Positions 16,945 to 25,397 of a stretch of 64,000 nucleotides of DNA are shown here, piece after piece. Location: positions 2,170,001 to 2,234,000 of the forward strand of contig NZ_JADQDK010000001.1 of the NCBI RefSeq assembly GCF_019263705.2. The letters are read 5' to 3'. The stretch's first letter is position 1, and each line of letters starts with the position of its first letter. The DNA is from Pseudonocardia abyssalis (GTDB lineage Bacteria; Actinomycetota; Actinomycetes; Mycobacteriales; Pseudonocardiaceae). The position numbers and the translations under genes are program-made. Below the pieces are notes generated by a model. The model saw only the letters and a program-made list of their open reading frames with translations. It did not search any database and had not been told where the DNA came from.

Positions 16945-18489
16945 GTGTACCCAGGGACCTTCGCCGCGACGACCCCGGACAAGGCCGCCGTCGTCATGTC
17001 CGACACCGGGGCCACGCTCACCTACGCCGAACTGGAGGACCGGTCGATCCGGCTCTCGCGCGTCCTGCACGCCGCGGGCCTGCGGCCCGGCGACGACGTC
17101 GCCCTGCTCGCCGAGAACAACCTGCGCACCTACGAGGTGTTCTGGGCCGCGATGCGCAGCGGGCTCTACATCACCGCGATCAACCAGCACCTGACGCCGT
17201 CCGAGGTCTCCTACATCGTCGGCGACTGCGGGGCGAAGGCGATCGTCGTCTCCTCCGCCTACGCGGCCACCGCGACCGCGATCGTCGACGGCACGCCGGC
17301 CGTCACGCTGCGGCTCGCCTACGGGCCCGACCCCGTCGACCACCACGACGACCTCGAGACCGCGCTCGCCGCGGCGCCGGCCGAGCCGCTCGAGGACCAG
17401 CCCCGCGGCCGCGACATGCTCTACTCCTCGGGCACCACCGGGCAGCCCAAGGGCGTCAAGGCGCCGCTGCCCGGCGTCGACGTCCGGGAGGGTGGCGACG
17501 CGCTGCTCGGTCTGTTCGGCCCGCTCTACGGGTTCGGCGCCGACACCGTCTACCTCTCCCCCGCGCCGCTGTACCACGCCGCGCCGCTGCGCTTCGGCGG
17601 GATGATCCACCAGGTCGGCGGCACGGTCGTCGTGATGCCGAAGTTCGAGCCGACCGCGGCGCTGGCGGCGATCGAGCGCTACCGCGTCACGCACAGCCAG
17701 TGGGTACCGACGATGTTCGTGCGCATGCTGAAGCTCCCCGACGAGGTCCGCGCGGGTTACGACCTGTCCTCGCTGCGGGTCGCGGTGCACGCCGCCGCAC
17801 CGTGCCCGGTGGAGGTCAAGCGCCGGATGATCGACTGGTGGGGCCCGGTCCTGCAGGAGTACTACGCGGCGACCGAGGCCATCGGCGTCACCGTGATCGA
17901 CTCCCCCACCTGGCTGGAGCACCCCGGGTCGGTCGGCCGGTCGCTGCTCGGCGTGGTGCACATCTGCGGCGAGGACGGCACCGACCAGCCGACCGGCGAC
18001 GTCGGGCTGATCTACTTCGAGCGCGAGGTGCTGCCCTTCGCCTACCACAACGACCCCGACAAGACGGCCTCCGCGCAGCACCCGGACCACCCGAACTGGG
18101 GCACCACCGGCGACGTCGGCTACCTCGACGGGGACGGCTTCCTGTTCCTCACCGACCGCCAGGCATTCATGATCATCTCCGGTGGGGTGAACATCTACCC
18201 GCAGGAGATCGAGAACGCGCTGACGCTGCACCCGTCGGTGCTCGACCTGGCCGTCATCGGCATCCCCGACGAGGAGATGGGTGAGCAGGTCAAGGCGGTC
18301 GTGCAGCCGGCGCCGGGCGTCGCCGGGTCCCCGGAGCTCGAGCGCGAGCTGCTCGACTTCCTGCGCACGCACATCGCCGGGTTCAAGGTCCCGCGCAGCA
18401 TCGACTTCGTCGACGCGCTGCCCCGCACCGAGACCGGCAAGCTGCAGAAGCACAAGCTGCGCGACCGCTACCCGACCCCGGCGGGCTGA
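16945..18489 (+). CDS. Acyl-CoA synthetase (FadD-like)
   Basis: A 514-residue ANL ligase starting with GTG behind GAGGAGAG (16932-16939). Motifs: YSSGTTGQPKGVK, YYAATEAIGVT, GTTGDVGYLDGDG, ISGGVNIYPQEIE and the catalytic Lys in PRTETGKLQKH. It forms acyl-CoA via acyl-AMP. The LSPAPLYHAAP and HSQWVPTMFVRML segments are typical of actinobacterial FadD4-like steroid or long-chain acid ligases, but I do not assign that name. It follows TetR and is followed after one base by the LLM oxidoreductase, suggesting one transcript. Confidence 0.9.
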   Translation: MYPGTFAATTPDKAAVVMSDTGATLTYAELEDRSIRLSRVLHAAGLRPGDDVALLAENNLRTYEVFWAAMRSGLYITAINQHLTPSEVSYIVGDCGAKAIVVSSAYAATATAIVDGTPAVTLRLAYGPDPVDHHDDLETALAAAPAEPLEDQPRGRDMLYSSGTTGQPKGVKAPLPGVDVREGGDALLGLFGPLYGFGADTVYLSPAPLYHAAPLRFGGMIHQVGGTVVVMPKFEPTAALAAIERYRVTHSQWVPTMFVRMLKLPDEVRAGYDLSSLRVAVHAAAPCPVEVKRRMIDWWGPVLQEYYAATEAIGVTVIDSPTWLEHPGSVGRSLLGVVHICGEDGTDQPTGDVGLIYFEREVLPFAYHNDPDKTASAQHPDHPNWGTTGDVGYLDGDGFLFLTDRQAFMIISGGVNIYPQEIENALTLHPSVLDLAVIGIPDEEMGEQVKAVVQPAPGVAGSPELERELLDFLRTHIAGFKVPRSIDFVDALPRTETGKLQKHKLRDRYPTPAG

Positions 18490-18490
18490 G

Positions 18491-19495
18491 GTGCTGATCG
18501 ACGCCGTCGTCGACTTCGCGGCCGACCCGTTCGCCGCCGAGGCCGCCGCCGTGCGCGCGGAGGCCGAGGGGTACGACGGCGTCTCGATCCCGGAGACCTC
18601 GCACGACCCGTTCGTCGCGCTGACGCTCGCAGCCAGGGCGACGAACGGCATCACGCTGCAGAGCGGCATCGCGGTGGCCTTCGCCCGTAACCCGATGACG
18701 ACGGCGGTGGTCGCCAACGACGTGCAGCTCGTCTCCGGCGGGCGGTTCGAGCTCGGCCTCGGGTCGCAGGTGCGGGCGCACATCGAGCGGCGGTTCGGGA
18801 TGCCGTGGAGCCGCCCGGCCGCGCGCATGGAGGAGTACATCTCGACACTGCGCGCGATCTGGGAGCGGTTCGCCACCGGCGAGCGGCTGCGCGTCGAGGG
18901 CGAGTTCTACCGGCACACCCTGATGACGGAGTTCTTCGACCCCGGGCCCAACCCGCACGGCCCGCCGCCGGTGCTGCTGGCCGCCGTCGGGGAGCGGATG
19001 ACCGAGGTCGCGGGCCGCGTCGCGGACGGGATCCTGTGCCACAGCCTCACGACCGTGCGGTACCTGACCGAGGTGACGCTCCCGGCCCTGACGCGCGGGC
19101 GCGGCGGCCCGCTCGACGGGTTCACCGTCGGCGTGCCGGCGTTCGCCGTGCTCGGCGACTCCCCGGAGCAGCGGGCCGCGGCCGAGGCGGGCGTGCGCCG
19201 GCAGATCGCGTTCTACGGATCCACGCCCGCCTACCGCCCGGTGCTGGAGCTGCACGGCTGGGGAGACCTGGCCGACCGGCTCAACCGCCTCTCGCGCCGG
19301 CAGTCCTGGACGGAGATGACCGGGCTGATCGACGACGACGTGCTCGACACCTTCGCCGTCGCCGGGGACGCCGCGGAGGTCGCCGCGCAGCTGAGGACCC
19401 GCTTCGGCGGGATCGCGGGGCGGCTCTCGCTCAACACGCCGTACGCGGCCGACGAGGCACAGGTGCTGGAGGTGGCCGCGCGGCTGCGGGCATGA
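18491..19495 (+). CDS. LLM-class F420-dependent oxidoreductase
   Basis: A 334-residue luciferase-like monooxygenase-fold (TIM barrel) protein. It shows the family pattern: ETSHDPF, an ITLQSGIAVAFARNPM barrel strand, SGGRFELGLGSQVRAHIERRFG and a VLLAAVGERMTEVAGRVADG segment. Such actinobacterial proteins mostly use coenzyme F420 in redox steps of lipid, steroid or cofactor metabolism. It starts at GTG one base after the CoA ligase stop and ends in an ATGA overlap with the GH3 gene. The link to acyl-CoA metabolism is by context only. Confidence 0.85.
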   Translation: MLIDAVVDFAADPFAAEAAAVRAEAEGYDGVSIPETSHDPFVALTLAARATNGITLQSGIAVAFARNPMTTAVVANDVQLVSGGRFELGLGSQVRAHIERRFGMPWSRPAARMEEYISTLRAIWERFATGERLRVEGEFYRHTLMTEFFDPGPNPHGPPPVLLAAVGERMTEVAGRVADGILCHSLTTVRYLTEVTLPALTRGRGGPLDGFTVGVPAFAVLGDSPEQRAAAEAGVRRQIAFYGSTPAYRPVLELHGWGDLADRLNRLSRRQSWTEMTGLIDDDVLDTFAVAGDAAEVAAQLRTRFGGIAGRLSLNTPYAADEAQVLEVAARLRA

Positions 19496-21699
19496 TCGCC
19501 GGTATGGAGACCCTCACCGTCGACCAGAAGGCCGCGCTGTGCCTCGGCGCCGACTTCTGGCACACCGCCGCCGTCCCGGGCGTCCCGTCGATCCTGGTCT
19601 CCGACGGGCCGCACGGCCTGCGCGTGCAGCCCGGCGCGGGTGACCACGCCGGGATCGGCGGCAGCCTGCCCGCCACCTGCTTCCCGACGGCGGCGGCGCT
19701 CGCGTCGTCGTGGGACCCGGACCTGGCCCGCGAGATCGGTGCGGCACTCGGCGACGAGGCCCGTGCGCAGGGCGTCGGCGTCGTGCTGGGGCCGGGGGTG
19801 AACATCAAGCGCTCGCCGCTGTGCGGGCGCAACTTCGAGTACTTCTCCGAGGACCCGCACCTCACGGGCGTGCTCGCCGCGGCGCTGGTCGAGGGCGTGC
19901 AGAGCCGGGGCGTCGGGACGTCGGTGAAGCACTTCGCGGCCAACAACCAGGAGACCGACCGGCTGCGCGTGAGCGCGGAGGTCGACGAGCGCACGCTGCG
20001 CGAGATCTACCTGCCCGCGTTCGAGCGGGTCGTCACGCACGCCCGGCCGTGGACGGTGATGTGCGCCTACAACAAGGTCAACGGCATCTACGCCTCGCAG
20101 CACGAGTGGCTGCTCACGACGGTGCTGCGCGACGAGTGGGGCTTCGACGGCGTCGTCGTGTCCGACTGGGGCGCGGTGGCCGACCGCGTCGCCGCGCTCG
20201 CCGCGGGGCTGGACCTGGAGATGCCGCCGAACCTGGGCGTGAGCGACCGCGCGATCGTCGACGCCGTCGCCGACGGGTCACTGGACGAGGCGGTGCTGGA
20301 CCGGGCCGTCGCGCGGATGCGGACGCTGGTGGAGCGGGCACATCGGTCCGACCCGGGCGATGCGTTCGACGTCGACGCCCACCACGCGTTGGCCCGGCGG
20401 GCCGCGGCCGACGGGATCGTGCTGCTGCGCAACGAGGGCCACGACCCCGAGGACCGGATCCTGCCGCTGCACGACTCGGCGGCGCTGACGGTCGCGGTCG
20501 TCGGCGAGCTGGCCCGCACCCCCCGCTACCAGGGCGCGGGCAGCTCCCAGGTCAACCCGACCCGCCTGGACGTCCCGTTCGACGAGCTGGTGGCCGCCCT
20601 GCCGCAGGCGACGGTCTCCTTCGCCGCGGGCTACGCCCTCGACGGGCCCGGCGACCGGGCGCTCGCCGACGAGGCGGTCGCGCTGTCCACGGGGGCCGAC
20701 GTCGTCGTCGCGCTGCTCGGGCTGCCCGCGGCGCAGGAGTCCGAGGGCTTCGACCGTGAGCACATCGACCTGCCCACCGCGCAGCTCATGCTGCTGTCGC
20801 GGCTCGTCGACACCGGGGTGCCCGTGGTCGTCGCGCTGGCGCACGGCGGGGTCGTGCGCACCGACCCGTGGGAACAGCGCGTCGCGGCGCTCGTCGAGTG
20901 CCGGCTCGGCGGGCAGGCCGGCGGCGGTGCGCTCGCCGACGTCCTGACCGGCGTCGTCGACCCCGGCGGGCGCCTCGCCGAGACCATCCCGCTGCGCCTG
21001 GCCGACACCCCGTCGCACCTGAACTTCCCCGGCGAGGAGGGGCGCGTCCGCTACGGCGAGGGCGTGTTCGTCGGCTACCGCGGGTTCGACGCGCTGGACC
21101 GCCCGGTCGCGCACCCGTTCGGCCACGGCCTGTCCTACACCGGGTTCGACTACTCGGGGCTGACCGTCGACGTCGACGGGACGGACCTGACCGTCGGGGC
21201 CACCGTCACCAACACCGGCGGCCGGGCGGGGCGCGAGGTCGTGCAGCTCTACGTCGGGGACCCGGAGGCCTCGGTCGCGCGCCCGCCCGCCGAGCTGCGC
21301 GGGTTCACCAAGATCACGCTGGAACCCGGGGAGTCGCGGACCGTCTCCTTCACCCTCGACGCCCGCGACCTGTCGTTCTGGTCGACCGCCCGCGGCCGCT
21401 GGGTGCTGGAGGCGGGCGAGTTCGAGATCGCCGTCGGGGCGTCCTCGCGGGACCTGCGGCTGTGCCGGACCGTCGTCGTCGACACCGACCCGGTGCGCAC
21501 CCCGCTCACGGCGGACTCGACGCTGCAGGAGTGGCTGGCCGACCCCGACCGCGGACCGGAGCTGCGTGCCGCGGCGGGGCCCGGGATCCTGCAGGACGAC
21601 GAGCTGCTGCGGGTGATCGGCAACTTCCCGCTCGGGCGGCTCGCCGCGTTCCCCGGTATCGGGATCAGCTGGGAGACGCTGACGCGGCTCGGCGCCTGA
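19492..21699 (+). CDS. GH3 beta-glucosidase
   Basis: A 735-residue cytoplasmic glycoside hydrolase family 3 enzyme without a signal peptide. The N-terminal barrel has GPGVNIKRSPLCGRNFEYFSEDP, the KHFAANNQE pair and the catalytic nucleophile Asp225 in VVVSDWGAV; a GH3 C-terminal alpha/beta sandwich (GSSQVNPTR, EGFDRE) and a fibronectin-III-like domain (YTGFDYSG to RDL) follow. It should hydrolyse beta-glucosides (oligosaccharides, glycosylated natural products). The ATG at 19492 overlaps the upstream stop (ATGA); an in-frame ATG at 19504 is possible. The open frame extends upstream of 19492 but only as antisense/offset coding of the LLM gene. Confidence 0.92.
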   Translation: MIAGMETLTVDQKAALCLGADFWHTAAVPGVPSILVSDGPHGLRVQPGAGDHAGIGGSLPATCFPTAAALASSWDPDLAREIGAALGDEARAQGVGVVLGPGVNIKRSPLCGRNFEYFSEDPHLTGVLAAALVEGVQSRGVGTSVKHFAANNQETDRLRVSAEVDERTLREIYLPAFERVVTHARPWTVMCAYNKVNGIYASQHEWLLTTVLRDEWGFDGVVVSDWGAVADRVAALAAGLDLEMPPNLGVSDRAIVDAVADGSLDEAVLDRAVARMRTLVERAHRSDPGDAFDVDAHHALARRAAADGIVLLRNEGHDPEDRILPLHDSAALTVAVVGELARTPRYQGAGSSQVNPTRLDVPFDELVAALPQATVSFAAGYALDGPGDRALADEAVALSTGADVVVALLGLPAAQESEGFDREHIDLPTAQLMLLSRLVDTGVPVVVALAHGGVVRTDPWEQRVAALVECRLGGQAGGGALADVLTGVVDPGGRLAETIPLRLADTPSHLNFPGEEGRVRYGEGVFVGYRGFDALDRPVAHPFGHGLSYTGFDYSGLTVDVDGTDLTVGATVTNTGGRAGREVVQLYVGDPEASVARPPAELRGFTKITLEPGESRTVSFTLDARDLSFWSTARGRWVLEAGEFEIAVGASSRDLRLCRTVVVDTDPVRTPLTADSTLQEWLADPDRGPELRAAAGPGILQDDELLRVIGNFPLGRLAAFPGIGISWETLTRLGA

Positions 21700-22198
21700 C
21701 CGTCCGCTCCAGGATGCCCAGCGTCGCCTTCAGCGCCTGCTCGGAGATGATCGGGAAGACCGCCCTGGCCCGCCACTCGTCGTCGATGCCGGACCAGTCG
21801 TAGTAGGACGTCACGACCGTGCCGTCGGCGGTGGGCTCCAGGCGGTAGCCGTAGACGTGGCCGATCGCCGGGCGGATCGTGCCGAGGATCGTCCAGGCGA
21901 TCTCGCGGTCCGGCTCGAAGTCGCGGATCGTGACCTGCACGTCGTAGCGGCCCATCGGCAGGTCGCCGAGGGACTCGCGGTCCATGTGGACGACGAACGT
22001 GTCACCCGCCGCCGTCACCGGCTCCCCCGTGGCGTCCTGCAGCATCCCGGTGGCGTCGATCTCCACGTGCCCCTGCGGGTCGCAGAGGACGGCGAAGACC
22101 GTCTGCGGGGTGGCGGGGACGGTGCGGCGTACCTCGATTCGTTCTTCTGGGATGCGTTCTTCTGGGATGCGTTCCTCTGGGATGCGTTCGTCGGCCAT
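21665..22198 (-). CDS. SRPBCC-family lipid-binding/START-like protein
   Basis: A 177-residue polyketide-cyclase/START-like protein: RTVPATPQTVFAVLCDP as the first helix-grip element, DREIAWTILG, and a final helix ERTVRRR. The family binds hydrophobic ligands or acts as a cyclase; no substrate can be named. The first ~17 residues are three and a half copies of the pentapeptide ERIPE, encoded by a 15-bp tandem repeat. Its 3' end overlaps the convergent GH3 gene by 35 bp. Divergent from the KstD-like flavoprotein, with 45 bp between starts. Confidence 0.82.
   Translation of the reverse strand: MADERIPEERIPEERIPEERIEVRRTVPATPQTVFAVLCDPQGHVEIDATGMLQDATGEPVTAAGDTFVVHMDRESLGDLPMGRYDVQVTIRDFEPDREIAWTILGTIRPAIGHVYGYRLEPTADGTVVTSYYDWSGIDDEWRARAVFPIISEQALKATLGILERTVRRRAASASPS
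22142..22190. repeat. 15-bp tandem repeat inside the SRPBCC N-terminus
   Basis: Units TTCTTCTGGGATGCG at 22142-22156 and 22157-22171, TTCCTCTGGGATGCG at 22172-22186, and a partial copy. On the minus strand it encodes repeating Glu-Arg-Ile-Pro-Glu directly after the start MAD. The repeat keeps the frame and adds a charged N-terminal tail absent from ordinary SRPBCC proteins; copy number is likely to vary between strains. Confidence 0.85.
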
Positions 22199-22243
22199 CC
22201 CCGCATCCTGCTCCCGTGGTGGGGGTCGAGGCAGGATGAGGGG

Positions 22244-23914
22244 ATGGACGCCGACGTGATCGTGGTGGGGGCGGGGTTGGCCGGGCTGGCGGCCACCGCG
22301 GAGCTGGCCGACGCGGGGCGGCGGGTGCTGCTGCTCGAGCAGGAACCGGAGCAGAACCTGGGTGGCCAGGCGTTCTGGTCGTTCGGCGGGCTGTTCCTCG
22401 TCGACTCCCCCGAGCAGCGCCGCCTGGGCATCCGCGACTCCGCCGACCTCGCGATGCAGGACTGGCTGGGCAGCGCCGGGTTCGACCGCGGCGTCGACGA
22501 CCCGTCCGGCGAGGACTTCTGGGCCCGCCAGTGGGCCACCGCGTACCTCGACTTCGCCGCGGGCGAGAAGCGGTCGTGGCTGCACGCGATGGGGATGCGC
22601 TGGTTCCCGGTCGTGGGGTGGGCCGAGCGCGGTGGGGGTCTCGCCGACGGGCACGGCAACTCGGTGCCGCGCTTCCACGTCACCTGGGGCACCGGGCCGG
22701 GCGTCGTGGAGCCGTTCGCGCTGCGGGTGCGCGAGGCGGTCGCGCGCGGGCTCGTCGAACTCCGCTTCCGGCACCGCGTCGACGGGCTGGCCGTCACCGA
22801 CGGCACGGTCACCGGCGTCCACGGGGCGGTGCTCGAACCCAGCACGGCCCCGCGGGGTACGGCGAGCTCCCGGACCACGGCCGGCGAGTTCGCGCTGGGC
22901 GCGCAGGCGGTGATCGTCACCTCCGGCGGCATCGGCGCGAACCACGACCTCGTCCGGGCCAACTGGCCGAGGCGGCTCGGTTCGCCGCCGAAGCGGATGA
23001 TCTCCGGGGTCCCCGAGCACGTCGACGGGCGGATGCTCGGGATCACCGAGGCCGCGGGCGGGCGGATCGTCAACCGCGACCGCATGTGGCACTACACCGA
23101 GGGCATCCGCAACTGGGACCCGATCTGGGCCCGGCACGGCATCCGGATCCTGCCCGGGCCGTCGTCGCTGTGGTTCGACGCCACCGGGACGCGCTTCGGC
23201 GCCCCGAACTTCCCCGGGTTCGACACCCTGTCCACGCTCGCCGCGATCACCGCCACCGGCCACGACCACTCGTGGTTCGTGCTCACGCAGAAGATCGTGG
23301 AGAAGGAGTTCGCGCTCTCGGGATCCGAGCAGAACCCGGACCTGACCGGCAAGGACGTCCGCGCGACGCTGGGCAGGGCCCGCGCCGGCGCCCCCGCCCC
23401 CGTCCAGGCGTTCCTGCGCAACGGGGCCGACTTCGTCGTCGCCGACACGCTGCCCGAGCTGGTCGCCGGGATGAACGGGCTGACCGACGAGCCGCTGCTC
23501 GACGCCGCCGCGCTGGAGCGCCAGATCGTGGCCCGCGACCGCGAGATGGACAACCCGTTCACCAAGGACCTGCAGGTCACCGCGATCCACGGGGCGCGGC
23601 GCTACCGCGGCGACAGGCTCGTGCGCACCGCCGCCCCGCACCGGGTGCTCGACCCCCGCAACGGCCCGCTGATCGCCGTGAAGCTCAACATCCTCACCCG
23701 CAAGACCCTCGGCGGACTGCAGACCGACCTGTCCGGGCGGGTCCGCCGGGCCGACGGCACCCCGTTCCCCGGCCTCTACGCCGCGGGCGAGGTCGCCGGG
23801 TTCGGCGGCGGCGGTGTGCACGGGTACCGCTCGCTGGAAGGCACGTTCCTGGGCGGGTGCCTGTTCTCGGGCCGCCAGGCCGGACGGTCGGCGGCGCTCG
23901 CGACAGGGGTGTGA
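22244..23914 (+). CDS. FAD-binding dehydrogenase, 3-ketosteroid delta1-dehydrogenase-like
   Basis: A 556-residue flavoprotein of the FAD_binding_2 (fumarate reductase/KstD) family. It has the dinucleotide motif VIVVGAGLAGLAATAELADAG (read as two parts, residues ~5-25), a second FAD segment VIVTSGGIGANHDLV, and the C-terminal FAD loop GLYAAGEVAGFGGGGVHG with GTFLGGCLFSGR. Actinobacterial relatives are annotated as FAD-binding dehydrogenases and are thought to desaturate steroid-like or related ring substrates. The catalytic Tyr set of true KstD cannot be confirmed by eye. The start ATG is the first after an AGGGG sequence. Confidence 0.85.
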   Translation: MDADVIVVGAGLAGLAATAELADAGRRVLLLEQEPEQNLGGQAFWSFGGLFLVDSPEQRRLGIRDSADLAMQDWLGSAGFDRGVDDPSGEDFWARQWATAYLDFAAGEKRSWLHAMGMRWFPVVGWAERGGGLADGHGNSVPRFHVTWGTGPGVVEPFALRVREAVARGLVELRFRHRVDGLAVTDGTVTGVHGAVLEPSTAPRGTASSRTTAGEFALGAQAVIVTSGGIGANHDLVRANWPRRLGSPPKRMISGVPEHVDGRMLGITEAAGGRIVNRDRMWHYTEGIRNWDPIWARHGIRILPGPSSLWFDATGTRFGAPNFPGFDTLSTLAAITATGHDHSWFVLTQKIVEKEFALSGSEQNPDLTGKDVRATLGRARAGAPAPVQAFLRNGADFVVADTLPELVAGMNGLTDEPLLDAAALERQIVARDREMDNPFTKDLQVTAIHGARRYRGDRLVRTAAPHRVLDPRNGPLIAVKLNILTRKTLGGLQTDLSGRVRRADGTPFPGLYAAGEVAGFGGGGVHGYRSLEGTFLGGCLFSGRQAGRSAALATGV

Positions 23915-23939
23915 ACGCAGGCGACCCCAAGGTGGGCAG

Positions 23940-24220
23940 GTGCCCGGTTTCGGTTCCGTCCTGACCACCCCCGAGCAGCTGGCGGAGCACTACCGCCCGC
24001 CGGGCGAGCCGTCGACGACGCCGTGCTCGACCGCGTCGCCGGCGACGGCCCGCGCCCGGTCTCGGCGATCGGCATCACCGTCGGGTCGGTGTTCGTGGAC
24101 TGCGCGGCGTCGCTGAAGCGGTCCGGGCTGTGGGAGCCGGAATCCTGGGGGCGCGTCGAGGCACCGGCGGTGAGCGAGGTCGTCCGCGGCCATCTGGAGC
24201 TGACCGCCCCGGTGCAGTAA
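23940..24220 (+). pseudogene. Decayed PPOX-family flavin-binding protein (internal deletion, frameshift)
   Basis: Two pieces of a pyridoxamine-5'-phosphate-oxidase-like protein are joined out of frame. Frame one from GTG 23940 reads PGFGSVLTTPEQLAEHYRPP, the normal N-terminus; from about 24005 the match continues in another frame as LDRVAGDGPRPVSAIGITVG, then CAASLKRSGLWEPESW, the normal C-terminus, ending at a TAA at 24220. The ~100-residue FMN-binding centre is missing. No continuous frame supports a functional protein. The deleted centre resembles what remains of the second PPOX relic at 30.9-31.2 kb. Confidence 0.65.
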
Positions 24221-24235
24221 CGGAATGCTGTGCCG

Positions 24236-24778
24236 ATGCCCCCCGCCTGCGCCCCCGACACCGCCCACGACACCGCCGACGAGCTGTTCACCGAGCACGC
24301 CGCCGTCTTCGGCGACGAGCTCGCCACCTACCGCGGTCACGTCCACCGCGTCATCGGCGTCGTCGCACTGCAGGCACCGGTGCCCGAGGACCGGGCCCGC
24401 GTGCTCGGCGTCGCCGCGTTCTTCCATGACGCCGGGATCTGGTTCGACGGGACGTGGGACTACCTTCCGCCGTCGTCGCGCCGGGCCGTCGACGCGCTCG
24501 GGGACCCCGGACAGGCGGCGCTGGTCGCGGCGATGGTCGACGAGCACCACCGCGTGCGGCCCGCGCGGCACCCGGACCCGCTGGTCGAGGCGTTCCGCCG
24601 GGCGGACCTCGCCGACGTCACGGGCGGGCTGATCGGGGCGCCCGGGGTGCCCCGCGCGCGGTTCCGCGAGCTGGTCGGGCGGTACCCGGACCGCGGGTTC
24701 CGGCCGATGCTGGCCCGCGCGTTCGGCCGGGGCCTGCGTGAGGCCCCGTGGCGACCGGCGCCGATGCTGAGGTTCTGA
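24236..24778 (+). CDS. HD-domain phosphohydrolase-like protein
   Basis: A 180-residue protein with the HD metal-site pattern: His in HVHRVIGVV (~residue 37), the His-Asp pair in AAFFHDAGIWF (~residue 65) and a later HH in DEHHRVRP. HD proteins hydrolyse phosphomonoesters or nucleotides; these small actinobacterial members have no assigned substrate. GTG at 24230 is an alternative start. A perfect 9-bp dyad lies just after the stop. Confidence 0.8.
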   Translation: MPPACAPDTAHDTADELFTEHAAVFGDELATYRGHVHRVIGVVALQAPVPEDRARVLGVAAFFHDAGIWFDGTWDYLPPSSRRAVDALGDPGQAALVAAMVDEHHRVRPARHPDPLVEAFRRADLADVTGGLIGAPGVPRARFRELVGRYPDRGFRPMLARAFGRGLREAPWRPAPMLRF

Positions 24779-24781
24779 CGC

Positions 24782-24806
24782 GAAGTGCTCAGGAGATGAG
24801 CACTTC
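24782..24806. promoter_or_regulatory. Perfect 9-bp inverted repeat between HD and YdeI genes
   Basis: GAAGTGCTC (24782-24790) and GAGCACTTC (24798-24806) are exact reverse complements around the 7-nt spacer AGGAGAT. It starts four bases after the HD stop and ends 19 bases before the preferred YdeI-like start. There is no T-tract, so an operator for the downstream gene or an RNA stem is more likely than a terminator. The spacer contains an AGGAG and an ATG, so a stem would hide this ribosome site. Confidence 0.6.
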
Positions 24807-24825
24807 TGCGGAGCATCCTGTGCCC

Positions 24826-25380
24826 ATGACCGACGACATACTCCACGTCACCGACCGCGCCGGGTGGCGGGCGTGGCTCGACGAGCACGCCGGCACCGCG
24901 CGCGAGGTCTGGCTGGTGATCCCGCGAGCGGCACAGGGCGGCATCCGGCACGGCGAGGCCGTCGAGGAGGCGCTGTGCCTCGGCTGGATCGACAGCCTCA
25001 CCCGCCGCCACGACGAGAACTCGCGGCGGCAGCGGTTCAGCCCGCGCAACCCGAGGAGCGCGTGGAGCGCGATCAACCGCGAGGCCGTCGAGCGACTGAC
25101 CGCGGAGGGACGGATGGCCCCGGCCGGGCTCGCCGCGGTCGAGCTGGCCCGGCGGACCGGTACGTGGGGCCTGCTCACCGACGCCCAGGCCGGGATCGTC
25201 CCCGACGACCTGCGCGCGGCCCTGGACGCGGTGCCCGAGGCGGCCGGCCACTTCGCCGCGTTCCCGGCGTCGGCGCGCCGGGCCGCGCTGGAGGCGGTCG
25301 CGCGGGCGAAGCGGCCGGAGACCCGCCGCCGCCACGTCGAGCGGATCGTGGAGCGGGCGGCGCGGGGCGAGCGACCCTGA
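24826..25380 (+). CDS. YdeI/OmpD-associated family protein
   Basis: A 184-residue cytoplasmic protein of the YdeI (bacteriocin-protection/OmpD-associated) family: WLDEHAGTAREVWLVIPRA, the signature EEALCLGWIDSLTRR, FSPRNPRSAWSAINR and a C-terminal EAVARAKRPETRRRHVERI repeat-like helix. Its biochemical function is unknown. An in-frame ATG at 24796 would add ten residues but lies within the dyad spacer; I prefer 24826, where similarity to family N-termini begins. Confidence 0.82.
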   Translation: MTDDILHVTDRAGWRAWLDEHAGTAREVWLVIPRAAQGGIRHGEAVEEALCLGWIDSLTRRHDENSRRQRFSPRNPRSAWSAINREAVERLTAEGRMAPAGLAAVELARRTGTWGLLTDAQAGIVPDDLRAALDAVPEAAGHFAAFPASARRAALEAVARAKRPETRRRHVERIVERAARGERP

Positions 25381-25397
25381 TCCCCTCGGCGGGAGCG

